Part shown: positions 34,716 through 45,102 of the stretch, in pieces
How positions within the stretch are numbered: the first letter of the stretch is position 1
Layout of the letters: every line of letters starts with the position of its first letter
NCBI RefSeq assembly: GCF_025210605.1
Contig: NZ_JAOARI010000009.1
Location: 1-59,404, forward strand
Direction of reading: 5' to 3'
Source: Halodesulfovibrio sp.
GTDB taxonomy: Bacteria; Desulfobacterota; Desulfovibrionia; Desulfovibrionales; Desulfovibrionaceae
Length of the DNA stretch: 59,404 nucleotides
The notes under the pieces: generated by a model
The model's input: only the letters and a program-made list of their open reading frames with translations
Told to the model about the DNA's origin: nothing
Database searches by the model: none
Made by a program: the position numbers and the translations under genes

Positions 34716-35834
34716 TTACTCTGCCACTGGTTCCTTCTCTTCTTCGTCAGTTTCATCTTCTTCGGAAATTTCTTCAGAAGGACGACGTCTGCCGAAGAGG
34801 GCTGCGATGATGATTGAAATTTCATATAAAATCATCAACGGTCCTGCCATGAGAAGCTGTGATACAACATCTGGTGGTGTAAGAAGGGCAGCCAGAATGA
34901 ATGAGAAAAGAATAGCAAATTTACGTGCTTTACGCATCATTGTTGCTGTTACAATTCCCAGTCTGCTCAAGAACAGGGCAAAGAGCGGCATTTCAAATAC
35001 AAGTCCGAACGCAAATATAAGTTTCATTGAGAAACTTAAATATTCGTTCAGCTTAAGCATAGCCTGAATGTTTCCTGTGTTGAAGCTCATGAAAAATTCA
35101 AAAGCAAACGGGAAAACAATAAAGTAGGCAAAGGCTCCGCCGCCTATAAAACAGGCAGCAGAGAAGAACGCGATTGGTACAATGTACTTTCGCTCTTCTT
35201 CATATAGACCTGGTGCAATGAATGCCCAGATTTGGTAGAAAATGTAAGGGCTGGCGGCAAAAAAACCTGCCAGTGCAGCTACTTTAAGGTAGGTTACAAA
35301 CGCCTCATGCGGCGCTGTGTAGATAAAAGAACTTTGATCCGGCATAACTGCAACCATTGGCATAACCAGATAATCAAAGAGCTTTTCAGCAAAGCTGTAA
35401 CAGGCAAGACAACCGATGATAACTGCAAAGCTGATGCGCTTTAAGCGCAGGCGCAGTTCATCAAGATGCTGAAGGAGAGTCATGGATTCCTCTTCTTCCT
35501 CATCGTCATCTTCCTCCTCTTCCATTTCGTTAATACGATCTGTCAGAGTGGCAGGAGCGGAATTATCGTCAGAATCACCGCCGTCCGGAGCACTAGGTGC
35601 TCCGGACTCGGTGTCATCTATATTGTCATCGTCATGATCTTCAATGCGATCAGGACGCGGACCATCTGAGAAATCTATCTCAGCAGAAGGGTCAGAGTCA
35701 TCACTTCCGTTGTCGTGCACAGTTTCGTACTCTTCAGTATCATTGGAAGATTCGAGTTCTTCAGTGTGCTCTTTATCGGAAGCAGTTTCATCTGCTTCGG
35801 AAGGCTGAGCGTCTGTTTTTTTATCAACGCTCAT
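34716..35834 (-). CDS. tatC: Twin-arginine translocase subunit TatC with acidic extension
   Basis: The protein has 372 residues, about 110 more than typical TatC. Residues 1-117 are extremely rich in Asp, Glu and Ser. The canonical core starts at Met118 (MTLLQHLDELRLRL) and has six TM helices. A second acidic tail (about 350-372) follows. TatC recognises twin-arginine signal peptides of folded exported proteins. The extension would face the cytoplasm. GAGG lies five bases before Met118, so an internal start giving a normal-length TatC is possible. The tatB stop overlaps this ATG by one base. Confidence 0.92.
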   Translation of the reverse strand: MSVDKKTDAQPSEADETASDKEHTEELESSNDTEEYETVHDNGSDDSDPSAEIDFSDGPRPDRIEDHDDDNIDDTESGAPSAPDGGDSDDNSAPATLTDRINEMEEEEDDDEEEEESMTLLQHLDELRLRLKRISFAVIIGCLACYSFAEKLFDYLVMPMVAVMPDQSSFIYTAPHEAFVTYLKVAALAGFFAASPYIFYQIWAFIAPGLYEEERKYIVPIAFFSAACFIGGGAFAYFIVFPFAFEFFMSFNTGNIQAMLKLNEYLSFSMKLIFAFGLVFEMPLFALFLSRLGIVTATMMRKARKFAILFSFILAALLTPPDVVSQLLMAGPLMILYEISIIIAALFGRRRPSEEISEEDETDEEEKEPVAE

Positions 35835-36205
35835 TATGCCTGTTCCTTCTCGGTCTTTTTGCTTGCAGCTTCAGCTACTGGAGGAACGTCTGCATTGTCA
35901 GGTGCAACTGCAAGGTTTCCGGTGGAATCCTGCGCAGATGACTCAGTAGTCGGTTCAGGGGTAGGTGTTGCTTCTGCTTTAGAGTCGTCGCCAAAAATTT
36001 TCTTTTCAGCGGCTTTTTTCTCTTTTTCGTGTTCATCCAGTGCTATTTCAGTGTTGATAGTACGCTGAAAATCTGTGGATACACGGCGGAATTCCGCAAG
36101 ACCCTTCCCAAGAGTACGAGCCACTTTCGGCAAGCTCTTAGGACCCAGCACAATAAGTGCTACAACAAGAATAACCAGTATTTCAGTAGTACCGATTCCA
36201 AACAT
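35834..36205 (-). CDS. tatB: Twin-arginine translocase subunit TatB
   Basis: This 123-residue protein has an N-terminal TM helix (MFGIGTTEILVILVVALIVLG), the LGPKSLPKVAR hinge, an amphipathic helix and a Pro/Ala/Glu-rich tail. The Glu near residue 8 and the Gly-Pro hinge fit TatB/TatA; length and position before tatC favour TatB. A TatA gene is not in the window. Confidence 0.85.
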   Translation of the reverse strand: MFGIGTTEILVILVVALIVLGPKSLPKVARTLGKGLAEFRRVSTDFQRTINTEIALDEHEKEKKAAEKKIFGDDSKAEATPTPEPTTESSAQDSTGNLAVAPDNADVPPVAEAASKKTEKEQA

Positions 36206-36234
36206 GCAGTCACGCCCAATTAGCTAAGGTTGTT

Positions 36235-37785
36235 TTATTCCCACTCGATAGTGCTCGGTGGTTTTGATGAGATGTCGTAAACAACGCGGTTCACGCCTGT
36301 AACTTCGTTAATGATACGGCTTGAGATTCTTTCAAGCAGTTCAGAAGGAAGACGTGCCCAGTCCGCTGTCATAGCATCTACACTATCAACAATACGTAGG
36401 GCAATAACGTTTTCGTAGGTTCTGTCGTCGCCCATTACCCCAACGGTCTTGAGCGGAAGCAGAACAGCAAAGCCCTGCCACACTTTGCGATACCATCCGG
36501 ATGCAGTCAACTCGTTCTGTACGATTTTATCTGCTTTTCTCAAAATAGTAAGGCGTTCGTCAGTAATTTCGCCAATAATACGGATAGCAAGGCCTGGACC
36601 CGGGAATGGGTGACGCCATACTACAGAATCCGGCATGCCAAGCTCAATAGCAACTTTGCGTACTTCATCTTTGAAGAGTTCGCGAAGCGGCTCGATGAGT
36701 TCGAGTTCCATATCTTCAGGCAGACCGCCAACGTTATGGTGGCTTTTAATAACTGCGGAAGGACCTTTGTGGGAGATAGATTCGATTACATCAGGGTACA
36801 GAGTGCCCTGTGCAAGGAATTTAACGTTGTTGATGCGAGATGCTTCTGCATCGAAAACTTCGATGAATTCGTAACCGATGATCTTACGTTTTTTCTCTGG
36901 GTCTTCAACGCCATCAAGCTTGGATAAGAAGCGATCGCGTGCGTCAACTACGGTCAGGTTGAGGTCGAAGTGTTCGCGCAGGTAGCTGGAAACTTCTTCA
37001 ACTTCGTTCTGGCGCATAAGACCGTTATCTACAAAGATGCAGTGGAGGCGGTGACCGATTGCTTTGTTCAAAAGAACTGCAACAACGGTGGAGTCGATAC
37101 CACCGGAAAGACCACAAACCACGTTGCCTTCAGGACCAACAGTTTCCTGACAATCTTTAATTACAGCATCAATAAAGCCGGACATAGTCCAGTCTGGTTT
37201 GATGCCAGCAATTTTGAAAAGGAAGTTGTTAATCATGGTGTCGCCACCCTCAGAGTGGTGCACTTCCGGGTGGTACTGGAGAGCGTAGATGTTTTTTTCT
37301 ACACACGCCATCGCGGCAACTTCGAGAGTTTCTGTAGAGCCAATAACTTCGAAGGAAGGTGGCACAGATTTAACCTGATCGCCGTGAGACATCCATACAC
37401 GTAAAGATTCTTCACGGTTAAGATCAGCAAAGAGAGGGCAGTCTGCGGTCATGTTAAAGTCCGCAGGGCCGTACTCGCGTGTTTCAGAGCTTGCAAGTTC
37501 GCCACCCAGATTGTGGGCGAGAAGCTGCATGCCGTAGCAGATACCGAGTACTGGTACGCCAAGTTCGAGCAGACCCATATCGAGAGTTGGTGCTTCGTCA
37601 TCACCAACGCTTGAAGGACCGCCGGAAAGGATTACAGCGGAAGGATTCATTGCTTTGACTTCTTCGGCTGTAACGATGCAAGGGTGAATTTCAGAGTATA
37701 CGCCTGCTTCGCGTACGCGACGCGCGATAAGCTGAGTAAACTGAGAGCCGTAGTCAACAATAATGACTTTGCTAAGTGCGTCCAT
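36235..37785 (-). CDS. guaA: GMP synthase (glutamine-hydrolysing)
   Basis: A 516-residue enzyme. The N-terminal class-I amidotransferase domain has nucleophile Cys83 in GICYGMQ and a [10 protein letters not shown] triad segment. The synthetase domain has P-loop GLSGGIDST, and a C-terminal dimerisation domain ends in the typical IEWE. It converts XMP to GMP. The ATG has AGAGGAC just upstream. It follows guaB by 21 bases in one operon. Confidence 0.97.
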   Translation of the reverse strand: MDALSKVIIVDYGSQFTQLIARRVREAGVYSEIHPCIVTAEEVKAMNPSAVILSGGPSSVGDDEAPTLDMGLLELGVPVLGICYGMQLLAHNLGGELASSETREYGPADFNMTADCPLFADLNREESLRVWMSHGDQVKSVPPSFEVIGSTETLEVAAMACVEKNIYALQYHPEVHHSEGGDTMINNFLFKIAGIKPDWTMSGFIDAVIKDCQETVGPEGNVVCGLSGGIDSTVVAVLLNKAIGHRLHCIFVDNGLMRQNEVEEVSSYLREHFDLNLTVVDARDRFLSKLDGVEDPEKKRKIIGYEFIEVFDAEASRINNVKFLAQGTLYPDVIESISHKGPSAVIKSHHNVGGLPEDMELELIEPLRELFKDEVRKVAIELGMPDSVVWRHPFPGPGLAIRIIGEITDERLTILRKADKIVQNELTASGWYRKVWQGFAVLLPLKTVGVMGDDRTYENVIALRIVDSVDAMTADWARLPSELLERISSRIINEVTGVNRVVYDISSKPPSTIEWE

Positions 37786-37806
37786 AATGTCCTCTAAAAA
37801 GAGAGA

Positions 37807-39294
<1,488 letters not shown>

Positions 39295-39299
39295 CTATT

Positions 39300-39342
39300 A
39301 AAAAAGGCCACAGTAGCGTAAATTCACGCATTTAACCGGCCT
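39300..39342 (-). terminator. Terminator-like hairpin in the guaB leader
   Basis: On the minus strand AGGCC and GGCCT close a structure with an inner GCGT/ACGC stem, followed by TTTTTT. It lies between the guaB promoter and its start codon, ending 36 bases before the ATG, so it acts in the leader. Confidence 0.65.
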
Positions 39343-39393
39343 GGAGTTCAGTACTTTCTTCCCTAGCAAGTAGGCGGATAGTACTTTAGGTAA
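39343..39393 (-). ncRNA. Structured guaB leader, possible riboregulator
   Basis: Two copies of AGTACTTT (39350-39357, 39380-39387) are self-complementary through AGTACT and can close a stem. Inside it is CCTA/TAGG. In the transcript the segment CCGCCT (39372-39377) can also pair with AGGC-C-GG (39336-39342), the 5' arm of the downstream hairpin. I cannot match it to a known riboswitch class. Confidence 0.45.
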
Positions 39394-39400
39394 TCCCGTT

Positions 39401-39429
39401 AGCGTATGCGTCCTTTAGGTCTATGTCAA
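39401..39429 (-). promoter_or_regulatory. Promoter of guaB operon
   Basis: On the minus strand TTGACA (39424-39429) is a perfect -35, 17 bases from TACGCT (39401-39406). The start would be near 39394, giving a leader of about 130 bases. Confidence 0.65.
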
Positions 39430-39551
39430 CGCTTATTATACTTTTTATATGGTAGTGAAACCGATACCGAGCATTATATCACAAAAAAAAGAAAATATAC
39501 TTTGATACAGCATGAGACATAACCTTGATACGCTGCGGGACAACCTATGCA

Positions 39552-39581
39552 AAAAGCGCATTGCAAGTGCAATGCGCTTTT
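39552..39581 (-). terminator. Intrinsic terminator of the ccm operon
   Basis: AAAAGCGCATTGCA and TGCAATGCGCTTTT form a perfect 14-bp stem with a 2-base centre; a T-run follows on the minus strand. It lies 24 bases past the last gene of the cluster. Confidence 0.88.
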
Positions 39582-39604
39582 GAAATTAGAAAAACATCAG
39601 CATG

Positions 39605-40180
39605 TTATTTTTTATCAAGTTCTTTTTGTGCTGCTATCTTAAGATGATTTTCAGCAGCTGATTCAACAATTTTCTGGAACTGTATTTTACCCTCGGCAGG
39701 TTTATCCAGATAGTATGTAAGCAGTATGCCTAAATTATACCGAGCGGAAGGATCGTCCGCGATGCTCAAAGATGTTTCAAATGCTTTGGCAGCGTTGGTG
39801 TAACTTTCCAGTTTAAAGTTCGCCATGCCGAGCATGTAGAACAGGTGGGCGTTACTAGGCTGAGCTGCAATGCCGCGCTGGATAAACTTACGCGCCTGAC
39901 TGTATTCCCCGTCTTCCATGAAGTGTCGGGCAATTTCTTCAATCAGTTTTACATTATTTGCATCTTTTTTGAGTTTCCCCATCAAGTCTGCAATATGTGC
40001 TGAATTGTCTGGTTTAGACTGTTCTGAGGTGGCATTGCGTGACTGTACAAAGTTGGTCAGACTCGGGTGATTCGTACGGTAGACACCAGAGGTGACCAGC
40101 ATTGCTGCGAATCCCAAAAGGATTGCCGCAATGAATATTTTTGCAGCGGCGTTCGGCTGCTTCATTGGAGTTTTAGTCAT
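39605..40180 (-). CDS. TPR protein of the cytochrome c maturation cluster
   Basis: A protein of 191 residues. One N-terminal TM anchor (about 15-35) is followed by a periplasmic helical domain with at least two tetratricopeptide repeats (about 80-150, including AHLFYMLGMANFKLESYTNAAKAF). It resembles the TPR part of CcmH/CcmI/NrfG proteins, which hold apocytochrome c. It has no CcmH-type thiol motif. Its ATG lies within the end of ccmD, overlapping by 8 bases, so it belongs to the ccm operon. Confidence 0.85.
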   Translation of the reverse strand: MTKTPMKQPNAAAKIFIAAILLGFAAMLVTSGVYRTNHPSLTNFVQSRNATSEQSKPDNSAHIADLMGKLKKDANNVKLIEEIARHFMEDGEYSQARKFIQRGIAAQPSNAHLFYMLGMANFKLESYTNAAKAFETSLSIADDPSARYNLGILLTYYLDKPAEGKIQFQKIVESAAENHLKIAAQKELDKK

Positions 40181-40307
40181 TCATTAACTCCATTTGGCGA
40201 ATGCGTTTGCTGAGTTCGCAATGCTTACGGGCAATAACAAAAAGGTAACCTGCAATGCCTACCCATACTGCAACATTAGCCATGAGGAGCCAGTTGGAGC
40301 TTTCCAT
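40173..40307 (-). CDS. ccmD: CcmD-like small membrane protein
   Basis: This 44-residue protein has a short N-terminus (MESSNWLLMAN), one TM helix (VAVWVGIAGYLFVIA) and a basic tail. Size, topology and place right after ccmC fit CcmD, the small subunit that helps release holo-CcmE from CcmABC. AGGAG lies seven bases before the ATG. It overlaps the TPR gene. Confidence 0.8.
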   Translation of the reverse strand: MESSNWLLMANVAVWVGIAGYLFVIARKHCELSKRIRQMELMND

Positions 40308-40343
40308 GATGAATCTCCTTGTGTGCCTCGTAAAATAAGGCGG

Positions 40344-41018
40344 TTATATTTCGTCGTGTGTTGTTAAGTTATCAATTCGGTCAGACAACGCCATCTGTGA
40401 AGATCGAATCCCCACAAGAGCAGCCCAGATAAGACCGAAGCAGAGAACGCAGACAATAACAGTAAGTTTCATTTCCGGTTCCAGCCCACCTGTCTTGCTG
40501 TTGAATACAGCAGGGTGGATGGAGCGCCAAAGGCGTGCGGAAAGAAATACAAGAGGTACGTCGATAAAAGCGGCAATGCCGACAACAGAGCTGACTACCG
40601 CTTTGCGTTCTGTCGAAAGGGACATGGAGCGCAGGATAAGATAGCCTGCGTAAACGAACCACATAACAAGGGTTGTTGTTAAGCGAGGGTCCCATGTCCA
40701 CCAGACGCCCCAGCTGTGGCGTCCCCAGATCATTCCGGTAACAAGTGCAAGCCCGCTGAAAAGAACACCTACTTCAGCAGAGGCGGCAGCAAAGTTGTCC
40801 CAGAATCGTTTACGGGTTTTGAGGTACAGAATGGAGGCAATGAATACACAGAAGAAGCTGAAGAGTGACCACCACGCCAGCGGCAGATGGGTGTAGAACA
40901 CCTTCTGCACAATGCCCATAACCTGTTCAACAGGGGCATACTGGTAGATGAGGTACTGGCTCAACGCCATTGCCGGTGCGGCTAAGAGTGCCACAGGTGC
41001 TATCCATTTTGTTCGCAT
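40344..41018 (-). CDS. ccmC: Heme exporter protein CcmC
   Basis: The protein has 224 residues and six TM helices. The tryptophan-rich heme-handling motif WGVWWTWDPRLTTTL (about residues 105-119) is flanked by conserved histidines (THLPLAWW and GRHSWG). CcmC loads heme onto CcmE. I prefer the ATG at 41018, which has GAGG five bases upstream; a start at 41054 adds 12 residues but has no site. Confidence 0.93.
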   Translation of the reverse strand: MRTKWIAPVALLAAPAMALSQYLIYQYAPVEQVMGIVQKVFYTHLPLAWWSLFSFFCVFIASILYLKTRKRFWDNFAAASAEVGVLFSGLALVTGMIWGRHSWGVWWTWDPRLTTTLVMWFVYAGYLILRSMSLSTERKAVVSSVVGIAAFIDVPLVFLSARLWRSIHPAVFNSKTGGLEPEMKLTVIVCVLCFGLIWAALVGIRSSQMALSDRIDNLTTHDEI

Positions 41019-41134
41019 CATATCCTCTGTAACTGTTATATGCGTATCTGACATTTTTTGAATAAGAAAACAGTCAGTTACTGATAAAGTGCTTCCTATC
41101 CTTGCGAGCGTAATACGGCGAACATGTCCGTATT

Positions 41135-41812
41135 CTATTCTTCGCCGCTGTAAACAAAGCCGAAGAGCAATAGCCCAGCTGCTCCGAATAGTGCGTCGAA
41201 GGCACAGGCGATGCCAAGCCAGTCGCCAAAGCCTTCCGGAATGATTCCGGAAAATGCAGCGGAGCCGATACGCACGCCTGCAAGCAATATAGGAATAAGC
41301 AACGGGAACAGAATGATAGAGAGTAAAGACTCTTTTGCAGCCTGTCCCTGAGAAAGCGCACCAAGCAGCGCGCCGAGCAAAATTAATCCAAGGTCAATAG
41401 CAAGGAGCATTGCCAACCCTATGTGCCATAAATGAGACACGGATTGACCAAGGAAGACAATTGTTGCTGGCAAAAATACTGCCTGAGCACATAAAAGAAG
41501 AATAAAGCCGCCCAATGCCTTACCAATCCAGACTGCCTGCACAGGCGCTGGGGAAAGAAGTAAGCCGAAACGGGCACCGTTTTGTTCTTCCAGACTGAAT
41601 AATGTATTGAAAACAAGTACCTGACAGAAAACTGATGCCAGCCAGAATATGGCAGCAGCAGCCTGTGCACTCATTTTTTCACCGATCTGTTGGGATAAAC
41701 TGAATACAAAGATAAGCAGTAAGCCGAGTAAAAGCGCCTGAATAAGACCTGTGCCTCGCGCAAGCACGAGTTTAAGATCTTTTGCAGCTATTGAAACAGC
41801 AGCCCTTAGCAT
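41135..41812 (-). CDS. ccmB: Heme exporter protein CcmB
   Basis: A hydrophobic protein of 225 residues with six TM segments and the CcmB pattern (FWLASVFCQVLVFNTLFSLEEQNGA and LPLLIPILLAG-type segment). It is the membrane partner of the CcmA ATPase. Its ATG overlaps the end of ccmA by 7 bases. Confidence 0.92.
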   Translation of the reverse strand: MLRAAVSIAAKDLKLVLARGTGLIQALLLGLLLIFVFSLSQQIGEKMSAQAAAAIFWLASVFCQVLVFNTLFSLEEQNGARFGLLLSPAPVQAVWIGKALGGFILLLCAQAVFLPATIVFLGQSVSHLWHIGLAMLLAIDLGLILLGALLGALSQGQAAKESLLSIILFPLLIPILLAGVRIGSAAFSGIIPEGFGDWLGIACAFDALFGAAGLLLFGFVYSGEE

Positions 41813-42453
41813 ACCGCCTCCGGTGTGTAGCCTTGTGCTTGACCAAAGTACTCTACCTGCTTGTCGCGGATAGCAAGTACATTGTCAGCACGTACAAGGT
41901 CAGCAGCAACCGAATGGCTGATCCAGACTAATCCTGCACCGCGCTCTTTTGCCGCAGCAATCTCGTTGTGCAAGATGCCCATAGAACGGACATCCAACCC
42001 AGTTCCCGGCTCATCGAGCAGGATCAGGGACGGCTGAAGTAAGAACACGCGAGCAAGATTCAAGCGCTGCGCCATGCCTCGAGAAAAACAACCGGCGCGC
42101 TCAAAAGCAAAACGTTTCAGCTCTACACGGTCAAGTGCGTTCAGCAAGGTTTTCTCGTCCGTCTTTTGCCCATGCAGGCTAGACCAGAATGACAAGTTTT
42201 CAATGGCTGACAAATCAGGATAGATAAAGGTTTGATGCCCTACATATCCAATTTTATTGTTTTCTACTGTAAGCTCAACGTTTCCGGCGGTAGGCTCGGA
42301 AAGTCCTGCCATAATCTTGAGCAAGGTCGATTTACCAGCACCGTTAGGACCAGCCAGCAATGTGACAGTGCCTGATTCAATAGTGCAGGAAACGTCCTTG
42401 ATAATTAGACGGTTGCCATACATTTTGGCAACCTTGTCCAGTTTAAGCAGCAT
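41806..42453 (-). CDS. ccmA: Cytochrome c maturation ATPase CcmA
   Basis: An ABC ATPase of 215 residues with Walker A GPNGAGKST (about 35-43), signature FSRGMAQRLNLAR and Walker B LILLDEPGTGLD. With CcmB it drives release of heme-loaded CcmE from CcmC. It overlaps ccmF by 11 bases and ccmB by 7. Confidence 0.94.
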   Translation of the reverse strand: MLLKLDKVAKMYGNRLIIKDVSCTIESGTVTLLAGPNGAGKSTLLKIMAGLSEPTAGNVELTVENNKIGYVGHQTFIYPDLSAIENLSFWSSLHGQKTDEKTLLNALDRVELKRFAFERAGCFSRGMAQRLNLARVFLLQPSLILLDEPGTGLDVRSMGILHNEIAAAKERGAGLVWISHSVAADLVRADNVLAIRDKQVEYFGQAQGYTPEAVC

Positions 42454-44356
42454 CCGTTACCTTTTCAGATTTTCGGAATCGGGTGAACCCGATGAACGGG
42501 AAGAGACACATAATCGTACCACCAATCCAGAACCAGTTAACCATAGGCTCAATACTTAATGTAACTGTGATGTTACCTTGAGTGTCTGCGCCTAACAGAG
42601 ATGAGTATAACTCTTCTCCAAAGGACGGAATGATAGATACTTCTGCGAAGGATCTGTTTTTACCGAATTTATGGTAAAGGCGGCGCTGAGGCTCAAGTGT
42701 ACCTATGAGCTTGCCGTCTTCATAAACATCAATGTCAGCTTGAAGGAAGATGTATTCCCTTGCTTCGCCTTCATACAGCTCTTTGTACTTGAAGGTATAT
42801 CCTTCAAGAGTAACTGTCTCACCGCGTTTAATCTGTGTTTGCAGTTCCTGCTTGTATGGTCCGGAGAATGCAATACCGATGACGATAAGCGCTACCCCGA
42901 GGTGTACGCCGTATGCACCGATGGCACGGTTGCTTTTGCGTGTAGAGGCATCCGTTGCGAACAACAACACGATACCAACAATACAGGCCGCAGCGGAAGC
43001 GACAGCAAGGATTGAAACAGGAATTGTGTATCCGGAAAGGTACATAGCAACACCTGTCACAACAAAAACTACGCTTACCGCACCGAACATGATGCCGCTT
43101 TTAACGCCGCCGTTCCATTTCATCCAAGGGCAGATCATAAGCAGTACAGAAATGATTGCTGCCAAAGGCATGCAAACGCTGTTGTAGAACTTCTGGTCTA
43201 AACCTTGCGGGTTTTCTGTGAAGAACTTGGAGAAAACCGGCCACATAGTGGCGATAAGAATGATAACGCCCAGTGCAATAAGGAACCACGCAGCAACCAG
43301 CAGCAAACCTTCACGGCTGAAAAGTTCTGCCATAGGTTTTGCTTTTGGATTTTTACTCGTGATTGCTGCAAACAAGGACAGCACGGTGAAGAATATAATA
43401 AAAATGAGCAGTGGCGTTCCAACGCTACCACCGCCGAATGCATGCAGAGATTCAACAACACCACTACGGACAAGGTAGGTTGCAAACAACGCAGAAATAC
43501 TTGTGAGTGCAACAAGGAAGGTGTTTGTTCTGTGCAGCTTACCGCGACGGGTTTCGATAACGGAGGTATGCAAAAATGCAGAGCCTACAAGCCACGGAAT
43601 AAGAGAGGCGTTTTCTACAGGGTCCCATGCCCAGTAACCACCCCAGCCGAGTTCCATGTATGACCACCAGCAACCGAGGATAATACCTGCGGTAAGGGTG
43701 AGCCATGCAAAAAGAATCATGTTGCGGGAAGCATCTGTCCAGCTGTCTTCGTTATGCTGACTTCTGTTCAACGCCTGTGCTAGAGCAAGGCAGCTTGGAA
43801 TGGTAAAGCCACCGTAGCCAAGGAATAACAATGGCGGGTGGAAGATCATACCAGGGTTCTGCAACAGCGGGTTCAAACCGTTACCGTCAGCAGGAATAGG
43901 GCTGATGAGGGTAAATGGGTTTGACCATGTAGTCAGTAGGAATAAGAAAAAGCTGGTAAAGGTAAAGAAGAGCATCCAGAACCACATTTTAGTGCCATCT
44001 GAAAGCGCTTTGTATGCGTTAGTATAAAGAAAAATCATGCCGCATAACGCAACAGACCATGCCCAGAACAGTAATGAACCGGCTTGTCCTGCCCAAAAGG
44101 CGGTTACGCGATAAAAAAGTGGAAGGTCGAGGCTGGTGTAGCTTGCGACATAGTAGTTTGAAAAATCAAAATTAACCAGCGCCCATAAAAGAATGGATGA
44201 ACTTACAGTGATGAGCGTTGTTATCATCATCTGTGAGGTTTCAATCCAGTGCAGCAGGGTAGAGCGCCCCTGCCAAATCTGCAATGCAGCGACTGCGCCG
44301 AAGCCAAGGGCAAACAGCAAAGACGCTACCAGCAGCAAAAATGCTAAGAGATGCAT
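42443..44356 (-). CDS. ccmF: Cytochrome c heme lyase subunit CcmF
   Basis: A protein of 637 residues with about 15 TM segments and the WWD signature (WGGYWAWDPVENASLIPWL, about residues 230-248). A periplasmic domain lies near the C-terminus. CcmF attaches heme to CXXCH sites of apocytochromes. AAGGAG precedes the ATG. The usual partner CcmH is absent here. Confidence 0.95.
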   Translation of the reverse strand: MHLLAFLLLVASLLFALGFGAVAALQIWQGRSTLLHWIETSQMMITTLITVSSSILLWALVNFDFSNYYVASYTSLDLPLFYRVTAFWAGQAGSLLFWAWSVALCGMIFLYTNAYKALSDGTKMWFWMLFFTFTSFFLFLLTTWSNPFTLISPIPADGNGLNPLLQNPGMIFHPPLLFLGYGGFTIPSCLALAQALNRSQHNEDSWTDASRNMILFAWLTLTAGIILGCWWSYMELGWGGYWAWDPVENASLIPWLVGSAFLHTSVIETRRGKLHRTNTFLVALTSISALFATYLVRSGVVESLHAFGGGSVGTPLLIFIIFFTVLSLFAAITSKNPKAKPMAELFSREGLLLVAAWFLIALGVIILIATMWPVFSKFFTENPQGLDQKFYNSVCMPLAAIISVLLMICPWMKWNGGVKSGIMFGAVSVVFVVTGVAMYLSGYTIPVSILAVASAAACIVGIVLLFATDASTRKSNRAIGAYGVHLGVALIVIGIAFSGPYKQELQTQIKRGETVTLEGYTFKYKELYEGEAREYIFLQADIDVYEDGKLIGTLEPQRRLYHKFGKNRSFAEVSIIPSFGEELYSSLLGADTQGNITVTLSIEPMVNWFWIGGTIMCLFPFIGFTRFRKSEKVTDAA

Positions 44357-44430
44357 AATGCTCCTTCAGCCGGTATAACGGCAGCGTGGGGGAAGTAGTA
44401 CGGAGAGAATAGTTTTCGGTGTGCAGCCGG

Positions 44431-44844
44431 TTATTCTCTATTTTTCTTTTCGTACTTCGATGGACATTTAGTCATAAGCGTACGGGCTTGAAACGCCTTG
44501 GTGGCGTTATCAATATTGCCTTCAACAATAACTTCTGCACCGGATTTAAATGTATCCGGCACTGCGCCATTGAATACAACAGGCAATACAATTTTCTTGT
44601 CGTGAGCATCTTCAAGCATAAAACTAACACCAAGACCCTCCTCATGTCGCTTGATTTCGCCTGCCTTAACGGTACCGAAAAGGCGTGCTGAGCCAAGCTG
44701 ATCTGGTGTCATTGCTAATGCTTCAGAAACTTCAAGAAAATATACGCTGTTTTGTGAAAAACCGGTGAAAAGCAAGTACCCAAGACCTCCTAAAAAGAGG
44801 AACAGGGCAGCAATGTATACGCTTTTTCCGTTTTTCTTTGCCAT
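44431..44844 (-). CDS. ccmE: Heme chaperone CcmE, Cys variant
   Basis: This 137-residue protein has an N-terminal TM anchor (about 10-28) and a periplasmic OB-fold. The heme-binding segment reads CPSKY (Cys127, Tyr131) in place of the usual HxxxY, so the covalent heme ligand is a cysteine. This CxxxY type is known from Desulfovibrio and accompanies loss of ccmG and ccmH, both absent here. It is the first gene of the ccmEFABCD-TPR operon. AGGAG precedes the ATG. Confidence 0.93.
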   Translation of the reverse strand: MAKKNGKSVYIAALFLFLGGLGYLLFTGFSQNSVYFLEVSEALAMTPDQLGSARLFGTVKAGEIKRHEEGLGVSFMLEDAHDKKIVLPVVFNGAVPDTFKSGAEVIVEGNIDNATKAFQARTLMTKCPSKYEKKNRE

Positions 44845-45102
44845 AGTGTCTCCTGACAGTGTCTAGTTTATGGACAGATATGTCCGACAGTATCTGAGCC
44901 TTTCTCCCCCGGTTCAGATGCCTTTTCAAATAATTGGTTTGGTGCTTCATTGCAACAAATAGTTTGCAGACTATATCTGTCGGATATCCGTTGCAGGTTG
45001 CATGGAGCAACAAAAACTGTTCCTGTCAGCACGCAAAAAGCAGACTTTCTGCCGTAGCGTATCGGAACCAGTAAATATGTTATTAGTTGCTATACATTAC
45101 TA
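44845..45102. promoter_or_regulatory. Upstream region of ccmE with TCCGACAG inverted repeats
   Basis: TCCGACAG (44883-44890) and CTGTCGGA (44977-44984) are perfect 8-bp inverted copies 86 bases apart. GGACA-GATA-TGTCC (44872-44885) overlaps the first. They may be operator sites for the ccm operon. No strong -35/-10 pair was found. Confidence 0.4.
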
